Shown: in pieces, positions 1-11,184 of the stretch
Layout of the letters: each line of letters begins with the position of its first letter
Position numbering within the stretch: position 1 is the stretch's first letter
Assembly (NCBI GenBank): GCA_026545225.1
Contig: CM048854.1
Location: 27,200,730 to 27,264,729, forward strand
Length of the DNA: 64,000 nucleotides
Source: Cornus controversa
Taxonomy: Eukaryota > Streptophyta > Magnoliopsida > Cornales > Cornaceae
Direction of reading: 5' to 3'
Notes under the pieces: generated by a model
The model's database searches: none
What the model saw: the letters and a program-made list of their open reading frames with translations, nothing else
What the model was told of the DNA's origin: nothing
Made by a program: the position numbers and the translations under genes

Positions 1-200
1 CCTCACCTATGATTTTTTTTTTATCTTGATTTTTCACGTATATCTAGTGCATTCTTTATTTTACTGCACTTTATTTTATTACTTGCTTTGAGGGATTTCT
101 TAAATTTGAACTGGGCTTAAAATTGGATAATATTAACAATTAAGCAAAAAGCGAGTGAACCTAATCAACCCTCATCTAGGTTTTAAATCTAACTTTTGCA
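1..200 (+). mobile_element. copia LTR, 3' tail (continues left of window)
   Basis: Nearly identical to 4004-4202, the end of a 1.3-kb copia LTR further along. The shared end contains the phrase TGCTTTGAGGGATTTC and a terminal CA at 199-200. The same gypsy-LTR fragment follows directly in both copies, so this is the tail of a duplicated composite, not an independent insertion. Confidence 0.65.
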
Positions 201-631
201 GCTGCTTTCACATCGCGTAACTCAGAGTTTGCAATGCATCGTAGATTACAATACATCGTACTCTATTACAATATATCATAATCCACTGTTGGGCTGATAA
301 TTGAAGTATTGCTTGGACGTGCATGTGAGGTTACGTGTGGGGCCCATTGAAACTAGTTGACGTTGAGTAATACAGATGTAACCGTATATGTATGATTAAG
401 CTTTTGTGGTAATTGAAGGTAGAGACAGTTCATTAGAACTTAATGCACGGACTCATCCTCAGGATTTAGGCTCAGGGACAGAGTCTCCGATTATTCAGAT
501 TGCAAGACGTGACAGCTTGGTATCCAAACGTGATATCATCAGGACGTGCATGTTATTAAAAAGTATCGACATTAGACTTAATCACCCCCATTTCCCAGGC
601 CCTTCTGGGTATTGGAAATCGAGGCATGACA
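201..631 (+). mobile_element. gypsy LTR fragment (composite unit A)
   Basis: Matches the 3' half of the gypsy LTRs at 8016-9252 and 11185-12677. It carries the ATCGTA-rich repeats, the AATTGAAGGTAGAGAC phrase and the terminal GGCATGACA, and lies downstream of copia LTR sequence. The small ORF at 406-660 is only this LTR read through and is not a gene. Confidence 0.65.
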
Positions 632-930
632 AGAACATTAGGTATAACGCCTATAAATAAAAAAATTAGGAAAAGTAAACTTAGGTGGTATGGTCATATT
701 TAACGTAGACCGGATGATACACCAATAAAAAGAGAAAAATTTATTTGTTTAGTGGGTTAGCAATAAAGAGGCCGATCAAAACATACGTGGGATGAAGTAA
801 TTAAAAATGACTTAAAAATCTAAATTTAAGTGAAGAAATGGTATATAATAAGAAAAAATGAAAAAAGGGAATTCATGTGGCCGACCCATTTCTATGGGAT
901 AAAGGTAAGGGTGATGATAATGATGATGAT
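632..930 (+). mobile_element. RTE-type LINE 3' tail (unit A)
   Basis: Conceptual translation with stops and shifts gives the end of RTE-clade LINE reverse transcriptase: KLRWYGHI, RRPDDTPIKR, RPIKTYVG and HVADPFLWDKGKGDDDDDD. The copy ends in a GATGAT microsatellite, the usual 3' tail of RTE elements. It is about 300 bp, inactive, and repeated at 4628 and 12678 always right after the gypsy LTR terminus. Confidence 0.65.
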
Positions 931-1462
931 ATATGTTTATTGTTTTTATAACAATTCATTTTCCTATGAACATCTGGGGAATATTTTATTTTAATTTCAC
1001 ATAATTCATAATGTAATTCAATTTGATGATTTTAAAGTTCTAATTTTGATGGGTGTGATTTGATTGAATGTGTGGATGGGGAAGATTTGTGGGAGATTTG
1101 AAGTTTAAAACATTAGAATGTGATATGAGTTGTTATTGAAATGAGCTGTATTTGGAGCATATACCTTTCGGGAAAAAAACTTCATTTCTTTGAAAATATA
1201 GTTTTACTTTATATATGTTCGCATAATATATGTGACATAGATTATGAGTTAGAAGCAAAGATGTTTTTTTGTTGATATTGAATTAGATTAAGAATACAAT
1301 ACTACTTCCTAAAAAATTAGTGATTTTGCTATATTTTGTTGTTTCTTGTTTTCCTATTGATATGAAAATTTTATATTTGTTATGTTAGTTTTTTTTTCCA
1401 CAAAATGCACTCTACCCCTTGAACACAAATTAAATTACTGAAAAAGAAAAGAAGACTACACA
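931..1462. repeat. Shared array spacer between LINE tail and tRNA-Asn (unit A)
   Basis: Non-coding. Repeated at about 4926-5458 and 12981-13663 with high similarity, for example the phrase TTTTGATGGGTGTGATTT. The third copy has about 160 bp more (13471-13632). No ORF or RNA motif is seen. Confidence 0.6.
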
Positions 1463-1536
1463 CGCTAGAGGAAGGGCTTAAACGTTTGACCTTGTGGTTA
1501 ACAGCCACACACTCTAACCATCGGAGCTACTTCAGC
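1463..1536 (-). pseudogene. tRNA-Asn(GUU) pseudogene, copy 1
   Basis: A 74-nt tRNA-Asn sequence read on the minus strand, with the GTT anticodon loop and anticodon stem kept. The T arm is damaged (AAACG/TTTAAGC/CCTTC no longer pairs well) and there are changes in the acceptor and D arms. It sits in the same position of the repeat unit as the better copies at 5459 and 21088. Confidence 0.75.
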
Positions 1537-1575
1537 TCATGCAATGGGTTAATGATTGTAAAAAAATAGTTTTTT

Positions 1576-2204
1576 GGCAAAAGGGCCCAAAACCCCCCCT
1601 AGTTTTAAAAATGTGTAATAAATCCCCATATGCTATATTTTGGACCATATCACACCCTCACTTTTGCAAAAGTGAGCAAACTATCCCCTTTCCAATAAAT
1701 TCTCCCTTTTTCTAATGGAAAATTTTTCGGAAAACAAAAAAAAATCAAAAATTTGTATTAAGTAATTGTGCATATTTAATTTTTTTCCCTGGAAATTTTT
1801 TTCCCCAAAAAAAAACTCCTCATTTTATATTAAGGTAAAAAAACTTAATATAAAAAAATCCCTCTCTTTCTAATGGAAAATTTTTCGTAAACAATTTTCA
1901 GAAAAAAATCCAAAAATTTTTATTATGTAGTTGTGCATTTTTAGTTTTTTTCCCAAAAAAAAACTGCTCTTTTTTTTATTAAGGTAGAAAAAACTTAATA
2001 TGAAAAAATTTCTCTTCTCTCTATTGCTCTTTATTTTATATAATAATGGAAAGGGTAAAATTGTTATAGAAAAGGAGAATATGTGCAAAAGGGGGTACTT
2101 TTGCTCACTTTTGCAAAGGTGAGTGTGTGATATGGTCCAAAATATACCATAGGGGGTTTATTCCACCTTTTTAAAATCACTCAGGGGTTTTGGGCCTTTT
2201 TGTC
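1576..2204. mobile_element. Fold-back (long inverted-repeat) element, copy A, 630 bp
   Basis: The left end (TTGGCAAAAGGGCCCAAAAC) and right end are inverted copies of each other, extending over about 110-150 bp per arm (matching GGACCATATCACAC and CACTTTTGCAAA blocks). Flanks TAGTTTTT and TAGTTTTA suggest an 8-bp target duplication. Internal modules repeat the phrase TCTAATGGAAAATTTTTC. It lacks most of the left inner arm present in copies B and C. There is no transposase, and the superfamily is unassigned. Confidence 0.7.
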
Positions 2205-2417
2205 TAGTTTTATTTTTCCTTTCAAAATAGATTCATATGGATAAATAAGGAGTCAACCAATAATCCTCTTATGTTCTTCCATATCAGCATTATTAAATAA
2301 AAGAGTTAGAAACATGAGTAGTGGGGAAAAAAAAGTTGACTGTTGTTGTAGTTAGAAACTGTGACGTCAAACCTCTAATCATTTAATTTCTATTTGTGGT
2401 TATAACTTATGGTCTAT
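2205..2417. repeat. Shared array spacer after the fold-back element
   Basis: Same sequence as 6594-6806, 14785-14991 and, without the fold-back element in front, 21195-21340. It includes ATATCAGCATTATTAAATAA. In this copy homology stops at GGTCTATTTG, exactly where the MITE begins in the other copies, and copia sequence follows. Confidence 0.6.
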
Positions 2418-4202
2418 TTGATTGGAGGTTACAATTTTATCTCACTTAATATGTGTTGATTTGTTCTCCCTTTTTCTCATTATTTTTACTTTGTCAATTT
2501 GTTCCAAAAAGGGGGAGACTTGTATACGTACTTTGACAAAGGGGGAGATATATGTTTTCTTTGAGACATGTGGGGAGATAGTATATTTCATTGATTATAT
2601 GATTAAGGGGGAGTTTGGAGATGATTTTATGATACTTGTTACCATTATATTTTTCTTAATTAAGCTTTCATATGTAATGTTGCTTACATGATGTACATAT
2701 TTTATAGGTTTTTGGCAGACACTATGTATGAAGTTTGAATGCTTGCTCAGGATGCTCTAAGATCTTCAAGTTATATTTATTTGTATTTGGGACATATTGT
2801 AATCTAATTTTTCCAGTGGTTAGGTTAGAATTGTCTAGGTTGATTTTGTCACGAAATTGTCAATGGAGGAGATTGTAACGTATATTTTTGTAATTGGCAA
2901 TCTATAGTGTCAAAATCAAACATGATTGAGTTGTAATCTTTGATTTATATTCTTGTCATTGATTATGTAATTGAAGTCTCAGAGTGAGCATGAAGTTCTA
3001 CACCAACCATGCAAGGGTTCTTCAAATAATGAAGCTTGAATATTTGGGAAAAGGCATCAATGGTTTGAATAAGGAACTGATCAATTGAAATTTTTGGATG
3101 GTTCCAATTGCATGAGGACATATTTAATCATGTATAAGTCACGTAGTCCAGGTAAAGTGGTGAGAACACATATATTTCAAACCGGAAGGTTCCGACCTTG
3201 AATAGAGGGACTTGTAGCAAAATGCTTAAATATTCAAGGTTGGACTAGTCTAGCTCAAACATGGACTGGTGTTAATTTTTGACAGAAAAAAGTTTGGACC
3301 GGTCCAAGAATAGGCTGGACTGGTCAATGGGCTTCTGCTCTAGCGAAAATTGTCCTACAAAGTCCTGTTTCAACTCTGAACTTTCCTAAAACACCAGGAC
3401 TTGTTTCCTATTAGTTTTTAACTTGTTTTTCAAGAAAAATTAGGATTTTTTATCGCTATAAAAACCTTTTTTGATTCCTCTCTCATTGTGATTTCACAGA
3501 GCTTTCAATATACATCAAACTGAGAGTTTCTAAAGAGAGAAAGCATTGAGATATTTTTCTAAGCAGAGAATTTTTTACTCAATTATTTGTTTATATTTTT
3601 GATAGAACGCACATATTCACTGAGTGATTTAGGATGTCTCTATTTGCTTGATCAATTGATCAAAGACTGCATTGAAGATTTTTTCGTAATCAAGTTACTA
3701 GATTGGTTTCTTCTATAACTGTTCGTTAGTGATGAGGGAGAAGAAGATCGAGCTACGAAGGAGACATAATACTTGCTGAGTGTTCGTGTTCATGTTTGTA
3801 TTCGTGTTCTTCTAGTTACCCTTCTAAGAGGATTTTGACGTTAAGCTGGGAATCTGCAATAGTTAGACGACGTAGTCGAAATTGTAAACCTAAGATGTTT
3901 CAAATCAAATTCTAGTCAGAGTAGAGTGGGTGTGAGTCTAGGATAGAGTCTGTAGTACTTTGCTTTGACAATTGTGAATTTGCTTCTTCAAGGCTACAAA
4001 GTCTCACCTATGATATTTTCCCAATCTTGATTTTTCACGTATATCTAGTGCATTTTTTATTTTACTGCACTTTATTTTATTTACTTGCTTTGAGGGATTT
4101 CTTAAATTTTAATTGGGTTTAAAATTGGATAATCTGAACAACTAAGCAAAAAGCAAGTATACCTAATCAACCCACATATAGGTTTTAAAACTAAATTTCA
4201 CA
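2418..4202 (+). mobile_element. copia 3' region and 3' LTR
   Basis: Positions 2418-2873 carry three AAGGGGGAG-type purine tracts (about 2508-2612) and a polypurine tract CAATGGAGGAGAT directly before the LTR. The LTR runs 2874-4202, starts TGTAACG and ends CA, and repeats at window positions 1-200. The coding part of the element is absent. Multiple GGGGGAG tracts in a 3' non-coding region are seen in Maximus/SIRE-like copia elements, so that lineage is possible. The ORF at 2422-2691 lies in this non-coding region and looks accidental. Confidence 0.7.
3457..3463 (+). promoter_or_regulatory. TATA box of the copia LTR
   Basis: TATAAAA within GCTATAAAAACC, about 580 bp into the LTR and followed by a leader-like sequence. 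Position and sequence fit the U3/R boundary of a plant LTR. Confidence 0.5.
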
Positions 4203-4627
4203 GTTGCTTCCGCACCGCGCAACTCAGAGTTTGCAATGCATCATAGATTACAATACATCGTACTCCATTAAAATATATCGTAATCCACAGTTGGGTTGAT
4301 AATTGGAGTATTGCTTAGACGTTCATGTGAGGTTACGTGTGGGGCCCATTGAAACGAGTTGACGTTGAGTAATACAGATGTAACCGTATATGTATGATTA
4401 AACTTTTGTGGTAATTGAAGGTAGAGACAGTTCATTAGAACTTAATGCACGGACTCATCCTTAGCATTCGAGCTCAGAGTCTCCAATTATTCGGATTGCA
4501 AGACGTGACAGCTTGGTATCAAAATGTGATATCATCAAGACATGAGTGTTATTAAGAAGTATCGACATCAGACTTAATCACCCCCATTTTCCATGCCCTT
4601 CCGTGTATTGGAAATCGGGGCATGACA
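4203..4627 (+). mobile_element. gypsy LTR fragment (composite unit B)
   Basis: Second copy of the fragment at 201-631, joined to the copia LTR at the same point and ending GGGGCATGACA. The shared junction shows the two were duplicated as one block. Confidence 0.65.
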
Positions 4628-4925
4628 GGAACATTAGTTATAACGCCTACAAATAAGAAAATTAGGAAAAGTAAACTTAGGTGGTATGGTCATATTTAAC
4701 GTAGACCGGATGATACACCAATAAAAAGAGAAAAATTTATTTGTTTAGAGGGTTAGCGATAAAGAGACCGATCAAAACATACGTGGGATGAAGTAATTAA
4801 AAACAACTTAAAAATCTAAATTTAAGTGATGACATGGTATATAATAAAAAAAATGAAAAAAGGGAATTCATGGGCCGACCCTTCTCCATGGGATAATGGC
4901 AAGGATAATGATAATGATGGTGATA
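4628..4925 (+). mobile_element. RTE-type LINE 3' tail (unit B)
   Basis: Second copy of the LINE tail at 632-930, with the same KLRWYGHI-like reading and GAT-rich 3' tail. No open frame remains. Confidence 0.65.
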
Positions 4926-5458
4926 TATGTTTATTGTTTTTATAACAATTCGGTTTCCTATGAACATCTGGGGGATATTTTATTTTAATTTCACAGAATT
5001 CATAATGTAGTTCAATTTGATGATTTTAAAGTTCTAATTTTGATGGGTGTGATTTGATTAAATGTGTGGATGGGGAAGATTTATGGGAGATTTGAAGTTT
5101 AAATGATTAGAATGTGATATGAGTTGTTATTGAAATGAGCTGTATTTGGAGCATATACCTTTCGGGAAAAAAAGTTCATTTGTTTGAAAATATAGTTTTA
5201 CTTTATATATGTTCGCATAATATATGTGACATAGATTATGAGTTAGAAGCAAAGATGTTTTTTTGTTGATATTGAATTAGATTAAGAATACTATACTACT
5301 TCCTGAAATATTAGTGATTCTACTATATTTTGTTGTTTCTTGGTTTCCTATTGATGTGAAAATTTTATATTTGTTATGTTAGTTTTTTTTTTCCACAAAA
5401 TGCACTCTGCCCCTTGAACACAAATTAAATTACTGAAAAAGAAAAAAAAAACTACACA

Positions 5459-5532
5459 CGCTAGAGGAAGGGCTTGAACCTTCGACGTTGTGGTTAACAA
5501 CCGCACGCTCTAACCATCTGAGCTACTCCAGC
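5459..5532 (-). tRNA. tRNA-Asn(GUU), copy 2, near-intact
   Basis: A 74-nt cloverleaf on the minus strand: acceptor GCTGGAG/CTCTAGC, D arm GCTC/GAGC, anticodon loop TTGTTAA and T arm GAAGG/CCTTC. One C-A mismatch in the anticodon stem (TGCGG/CCACA) and one variable-loop change separate it from copy 5. A long T run follows its 3' end on the minus strand and could terminate Pol III. It may be functional or recently inactivated. Confidence 0.72.
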
Positions 5533-5571
5533 TCATGCAATGGGTTAATGATTGTAAAAAAAATAGTTTTT

Positions 5572-6593
5572 TGGCAAAAGGGCCGAACACCCCCCTAGTT
5601 TTAAAAATGTGCAATAAATCCCCATATGCTATATTTTGGACCATATCACACCCTCACTTTTGCAAAACTAAGCAAAATACCCCCTTTTGCACATATTCTT
5701 CTTTTTTATGTCCATTTTACCTTTTCCATTATTATAAAAAAATAAAGAAAAATAAAGAGAAGAGGGGTTTGTTTAAATTAAGTTTTTATTTACGTTAATA
5801 AAATAAAATAAAAAAGAGGATTTTTTTTCCAGGAAAAAAACTAAAAATGCACTATTACATAATAAAAAAATTTGGATTTTTTTTTTTTTTGTTTTCCAAA
5901 AATTTTTCCATTAGAAAGAGAGGGGTTTTTTATATGAAGTTTTTCTTTACCTTAATAAAAAAAAGGGGAGTTTTTTTCAGTGAAAAAAATTCCGGAAATA
6001 ATTTTTGGGGAAAAAAAATAAATATGCACAATAATAAAATTTCTGGATTTTTTTTTTGTTTTTTCAAAAATTGATTTATTTTCATAAATTCTCTCTTTTT
6101 AAAATGGAAAATTTTCTAGAAAGCAACAAAAAATCATAATTTTGTATTAAGTAATTGTTTATATTTAATTTTTTTCCCTGGAAATTATTTTTGGATTTTT
6201 TTTGGGGAAAAAAACTCCTCTTTTTTTTATTAAAGTAATAAAAACCTAACACAAAATAATCCCTCTCTTTCTAATGGAAAATTTTTCAGAAACAATTTCC
6301 AGAAAAAAAAACCAAAAATTTTTATTATGTAATTGTGCATTTTTAGTTTTTTTTGGGAAAAAAATTGCTCTTTTTTTTTTATTAAGGTAAAAAAAACCTC
6401 TCTTCTCTCTATTGCTCTTTATTTTTTATAATAATGGAAAGGGTAAAATTGTTATAGAAAAGGAGAATATGTGCAAAAGGGGGTAGTTTTGCTCACTTTT
6501 GCAAAGGTGAGTGTGTGATATGGTCCAAAATATAGCATAAGGGGGTTTATTGCACCTTTTTAAAATCACATGGGGCTTTTGGGCCTTTTTGCC
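5572..6593. mobile_element. Fold-back element, copy B, about 1.02 kb
   Basis: Almost a complete inverted repeat: the 5572-6070 arm is mirrored in 6080-6593, with modules such as CTTTACCTTAATAAAA against TTATTAAGGTAA. Ends are TGGCAAAAG and CTTTTTGCC; flanks TAGTTTTT and TAGTATTT. Small ORFs inside are low-complexity artefacts. A transcript would fold into a hairpin of roughly 500 bp. Confidence 0.72.
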
Positions 6594-6813
6594 TAGTATT
6601 TTTTTACCTTTCAAAATAGATTCATATGGATATATACGAAGTCAGCCAAGCCAATAAACCTCTTATGTTCTTCATATCAGCATTATTAAATAAAAGAGTT
6701 AGAAACATGAGTAGTGGGAGAAAAAAAAAGTTTGATTGTTGTTGTAGTTAGAAACTGTGATGTCAAACCTCTAAACATTTGATTTCTATTTGCGGTTATA
6801 ACTTACGGTCTAT

Positions 6814-7168
6814 TTGGTGAGAAGGAAGAAAGAGGGGTTGACGAAAGATAGGAAGGAACAAATTTCATTTGTTGGGTAGAAATGAGACATTGAGGAAAAA
6901 GGATGGACGAGTTATCCTTCCTGCTTTATAATTTTCATAGAAGAAAGAAAAACATGTTATAAAACCTTAAAATTATAATACTACCCTTCATAATTATTAA
7001 ATAACCCAATATTAGCAATCTCTCTCCCCGCTTCTCTTCTAACAAACAAAATAAGGTATTACCCTCATTCCATTCTCTTTCATCAAACCAAACGAAAAGA
7101 GAGAAGAAAACTATCTCTTCCCTTGGATGTCTCATTCATTTCTTCTTTTCTCATTTCTTACCCAACTA
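6814..7168. mobile_element. MITE, about 355 bp, copy 1
   Basis: Bounded by the direct repeat GGTCTAT (6807-6813 and 7169-7175). Purine-rich left end (TTGGTGAGAAGGAAGAAAG) and pyrimidine-rich right end (TCATTTCTTACCCAACTA) form an imperfect inverted repeat. A close copy lies at 14999-15357 and a diverged one at 59874-60283. Non-coding; superfamily unassigned. Confidence 0.65.
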
Positions 7169-7619
7169 GGTCTATAAAGAAAGATGATACATGCATTTTG
7201 TTCTAATATGTAGGTTATAGCAACCAAAAAAAAATCTAGAATTAGATTGAGTGTCTCTTCTGTATAGAGCAGCAATAAACAACTGTCCAGACATTTGTTT
7301 TTGTTGTCGTTCAGTGTTGTGCAAATTTCACAGTTTCTCCTGCAATTACAAAAATGTCAGAGAACTTTCAGTTTTTGTGGATTACACTTTGTTTTTTGTG
7401 CTCTGATTATTCAAGATAGTTTTGGTCAAACAGTATAGCTCGTGTTTGGAGGCTGCAGCTGGGCTGATGTTAAACCTCTTTCTCTCTCCTCCTCAGAAAT
7501 GGATTCTCTCCAAGTTGTCTCTCTCACTGAGCTTCTCCAAGTCACGTCTAATTATTCCAAATATGTTATATCATCACTTGTTTTATCACCATATAATGTA
7601 CAGTCTCATATGCAACTTA
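7169..7619. repeat. Array spacer block with possible captured exon fragment
   Basis: Shared with 15358-15725. At about 7480-7610 a CTCTCTCCTCCTCAG acceptor-like tract is followed by an ATG frame reading MDSLQVVSLTELLQVTSNYS. The second copy has lost the ATG (ATT). I do not recognise the peptide; it could be a captured gene fragment or chance. Confidence 0.4.
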
Positions 7620-8015
7620 GGGTCTGTTGGATAACCGTTTATGTTTAGTGTTTATTATTTATAAAAACAAATTTCTGGAATAAACATGTTTGGATAATTT
7701 TTATTTTGTTTATAAATTGTCTAAACACTTTTAAAACAAAACTGTAGTAGAAAAAAAATTATTTTAATATTTTTTTATCTAAAATGGTTATTATATTATT
7801 TTAATTAAATAGTGAAGTTAAAAGTGAGAAAATAAATAGAAAAAAAATTATAAAAGGCTATTATTTGATACAACGATAAAAATGTTAGAATGATCAAGTG
7901 TAGACAGAATTGAAGAGCTTGAGTTGCCTTGAGGAAAACAATATTGGGTACAATATGAATAATCATTATTTTAATTGATAATAAGAAATAGTTACTTAGG
8001 GTTACCCGTCCTATC
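7620..8015. mobile_element. Harbinger-like element, copy 1, truncated by gypsy sequence
   Basis: The left end GGTCTGTTGGATAACC preceded by TTA matches the left ends of the complete copies at 15726 and 17653, as does the interior to about 8015. There the sequence changes to gypsy LTR. The right half is missing. Confidence 0.6.
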
Positions 8016-9252
8016 ATACGAGTGTCGTCGGAGTTGTCCAACACTACATGATCGTCAAAGTTGACCAATCATATCTAAGTATCTGATTACGGCCGAAGAA
8101 AATGTATATGTAAAGATGCTTATGTGTTTAATGGTTAAAAATGAGAAAAGTTTTAAATGCATATGTATATGAATTGCATTGAGTTGACTTGGCATGAAAA
8201 CATGAAATATGTAATGTAGAATAGCGACATCATGGTTGCATATCATGTAGGTCAGTGTCAGGTCAATGCCTATGTGGGTTGGGGCCCTCCTACTGAGCTA
8301 GTTGTTTTGCTCACCCTTCTCCCCCCAACATTTTTCAAATAAAGAACCGGCGATGAACATAACTTGAGTAGCTAAATGGAGTTCTCAATAGCATTTTTGA
8401 GATATTTTTGGATGTTGTATGTATTGTTATCCATGCCAGCTTGTGTCATGTTGGTTTTTATAAAAGTTGTAGTTATGAACAATCTACTTGTACTTTTGGA
8501 TCCTCATATGTATAATTCATGTGGACAACTTATGGGTTTTGGAGATATATTTAATGGAATGTATGTTTTGGATCAAATGTATGAAATGCATGACGTTATA
8601 GCATTTTATTTATGTTTCCAAGTAGTATGGGATGATATGAGTGGCGAGAATGCATTTGGGTATAAATTGTTTAAGTTATTGAACGCTTGATAATTTTACA
8701 AAAATTACAGTCGAGTGATTACGATGCATCGTAATCTCCATTACTATGGATCATAATCATGCGATACATCGTAATCCCCATTACGATGGATCATAAAAAT
8801 GTTGAGAAAAATGAGTTAAAACTAGCACATTTCGTAGGATATAGCGAGACGTTTGCGATACATCGTAGATTACGATACATCATACTCCATTATGATATAT
8901 CGTAATCCACAACTGGGCTCATAATCAGAGTATTGCTTGGATGTGAATGTGAGGTCACGTGTAGGGCCCATTGAAACGAGTTGACATTGAGTTATACAGA
9001 TGTAGCCTTATATGTATCATTAAGCTTCTCCAATAATTGAAGGTAGAGACAGTTCATTAGGACTTAATGGACGGACTCATCCTTGGGATTTAGGCTCGGA
9101 GATGGAGTCTCCGGTGATTTGGATTTTGAGTCGTGACAGCTTGGTATACGAACGTGATATCAAGGCGTGATTGTTATTAAGAAGTATCAACGTTTGACTT
9201 AATCACCCCTATTTCCCATGCCCTTTCAAGTGTTGGAAATCGGGGCATGACA
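8016..9252 (+). repeat. gypsy 5' LTR (left-truncated)
   Basis: Matches 11441-12677 throughout, for example TGAATTGCATTGAGT and CTCCTACTGAGCTAGTT. It ends CATGACA. Relative to the 3' LTR it lacks at least 250 bp at its left end. Near 8718-8890 it holds several ATCGTAATC/GATACATCG repeats. Confidence 0.7.
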
Positions 9253-9255
9253 ACT

Positions 9256-9268
9256 TGGTATCAGAGTT
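9256..9268 (+). promoter_or_regulatory. Primer binding site (initiator tRNA-Met type)
   Basis: TGGTATCAGAGTT lies three bases after the LTR terminus. It fits the plant consensus TGGTATCAGAGC complementary to the 3' end of initiator tRNA-Met. Confidence 0.75.
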
Positions 9269-9501
9269 TAACCAGGTCTTAATACCTAAGGATGAATATG
9301 ATAATTTGGTTATGTGTTTATTTGAGGTTAAATATTCGAGCATAAGGTTTATGAATTGCTTATGTGGAATATGATTACTTGTTTACGCCCTTATAAAAAG
9401 TTAGTTTTGGAATGAATTAGCATCGTATCATGTAAGCATGGTGAGATTTATGTGACTACGTATGCTTGGTGTTAAGTTTTCCTTGTTATGTATATAACGA
9501 A

Positions 9502-11142
9502 ATGCCACCAAGGGGAGCGCGAGGTAGAGGCGCTTATGTTCCTCAAGAGCAAATTGATGGAACCCAATTTATGAAAGACTTGGTGGATATTATGAGACAA
9601 ACTGTAGGGGAAACCCAAGAGGAAGAAGTTCAGGCACAACCTAGGGTCAAGTCAAAAAATAATTGTCATGAAGGAGTTTGTGAAGTATAAACCACACACG
9701 TTTACAGGTGGATCTGATCCACTAAGGGCGAAGGGTTGGATTAACAAAACCTTCAAACTCTTGGTTACTTTAACAATCAATGAGGACCTAAGGGTTGGTG
9801 TGGCGACACTTCATCTTCAAGGAGAAGAGGATAGATGGTGACAATTCATTAGTAATACTCATAATATCGAGACAATGGAGTGGGATACCTTCAAAGGACT
9901 TTTCTTTAATAAGTTCTTTGCAGCGTTAATGAAGGATCGGTTGAGGAAAGATTTCATTGATCTCGCACAAGATGACATGGATATAATGGGATATCAGATC
10001 AAGTTTATTTCCTTGGCTCGCTTTGCACCGGAGATGGTGTATGATGAAAAGATGAAAGGGAGGAAGTTTGTGAAGGGGCTTAATACCTCTATAAGGAAAC
10101 GAGTATCAATCTAACAAAGTCTATGTTGAAGTTATTGACAGAGCCTTGATGAAGATGATAGAGATGCCCAAAGAAACTGGGACTCTAAGAATCAGGCAAG
10201 GTATGCAGGGTCAACTTTTGGTAATCAAGCGAGGAAGAGACACAAAAATAACGTATCACTTTCTTTGGGACAGCAATAGGCTTACCCAATGCCATCATTT
10301 TCTTTGCCTACTAGACCTTCACGGTCTATGGTAATGTGTTATCATTGCCAGCAGTTCAGTCATTACAAATCTGAGTGCCCTCAGAGGTAGGTAGTGGCAT
10401 TAGTGCCAATAGCATCAGGAGAGGAGCGGACATGCTTCCACTGTCAACAGCCTGAATATGTTAGGGTAAACTGCCCACAAAGGCAGGGCGTACAGAGTGG
10501 GGCTAGGTCTCAGCAAAGAACTGTTTAGTCAACCACGATTTAATCAAGCTATAGGGCATTGCCACCACCTCAGCCAGCACAGTCAATTTATGGTTCTAAG
10601 ACGGTGAGAGGATCTACACTTGCTGCTTCTATTCAGTAATCCAGGTTTCAGGGTACTGGTCAGCAGGGTCAGCAAACATAGGGCCGTGTTTTTATGCTTG
10701 CTTAAGCAGATGATATACAGGACCATCAATGGTCAGAAGTATTTTCTTAGTTTCTAGTTTGTGGTCTAGGGTGTTGACAGATTTAGGTGCATCTCATTCA
10801 TTTATATCTGCTGCATTTTCCTGTGCCTTGGGATTGGAGATGTCATCACTATAGTCACCATTGTCCACTAATACGCCTGTTGGGGGTAGAGTTACCCCAG
10901 GTAGAGTGTGTCAATCTTATGAGATCGAGGTTGCGGGATGTCAGTTAGTGTTCAACTTTGTGTTGCTAAACATGACTAGTTTTGATGTCATCCTATATAT
11001 GGATTGGCTATCTATGTTTAGAGCCACGATTGATTGTTTTCGTAAGAAAGTGAGAGTATGCACACCTGAGGGTGACTGTTTCCATTTTGTGGGGGAGCAT
11101 GATGATTTTTATGTACCATCACTACATAGTTTTGGTGTCTAA
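9502..11142 (+). pseudogene. Degenerate gypsy gag-protease
   Basis: Starts MPPRGARGRG at 9502, like many plant gypsy Gag proteins. A retrotransposon Gag domain is at about 9875-10110 (FFNKFFAALMKDRLRKDF, LARFAPEM). Zinc knuckle 1 (10337-10378) is an intact C-X2-C-X4-H-X4-C. Zinc knuckle 2 (10433-10474) has Tyr in place of His. The aspartic protease start reads DLGASHSFIS (Asp codon at 10780) and the protease end reads SFDVILYMDWLS (about 10980-11010). Frameshifts and stops break the reading into pieces. No reverse transcriptase is present. Confidence 0.8.
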
Positions 11143-11184
11143 GATGGAATCGGATGTTTCTTGGCTAGCTTGTTAATAGTGTAT

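Noticed and set aside
8376-8690. 104-codon ORF in the gypsy 5' LTR with a counterpart at 11790-12074 in the 3' LTR
   Set aside because: It is conserved only because LTRs are copies of each other. Composition is membrane-like by AT bias, and the second copy differs in start and end.
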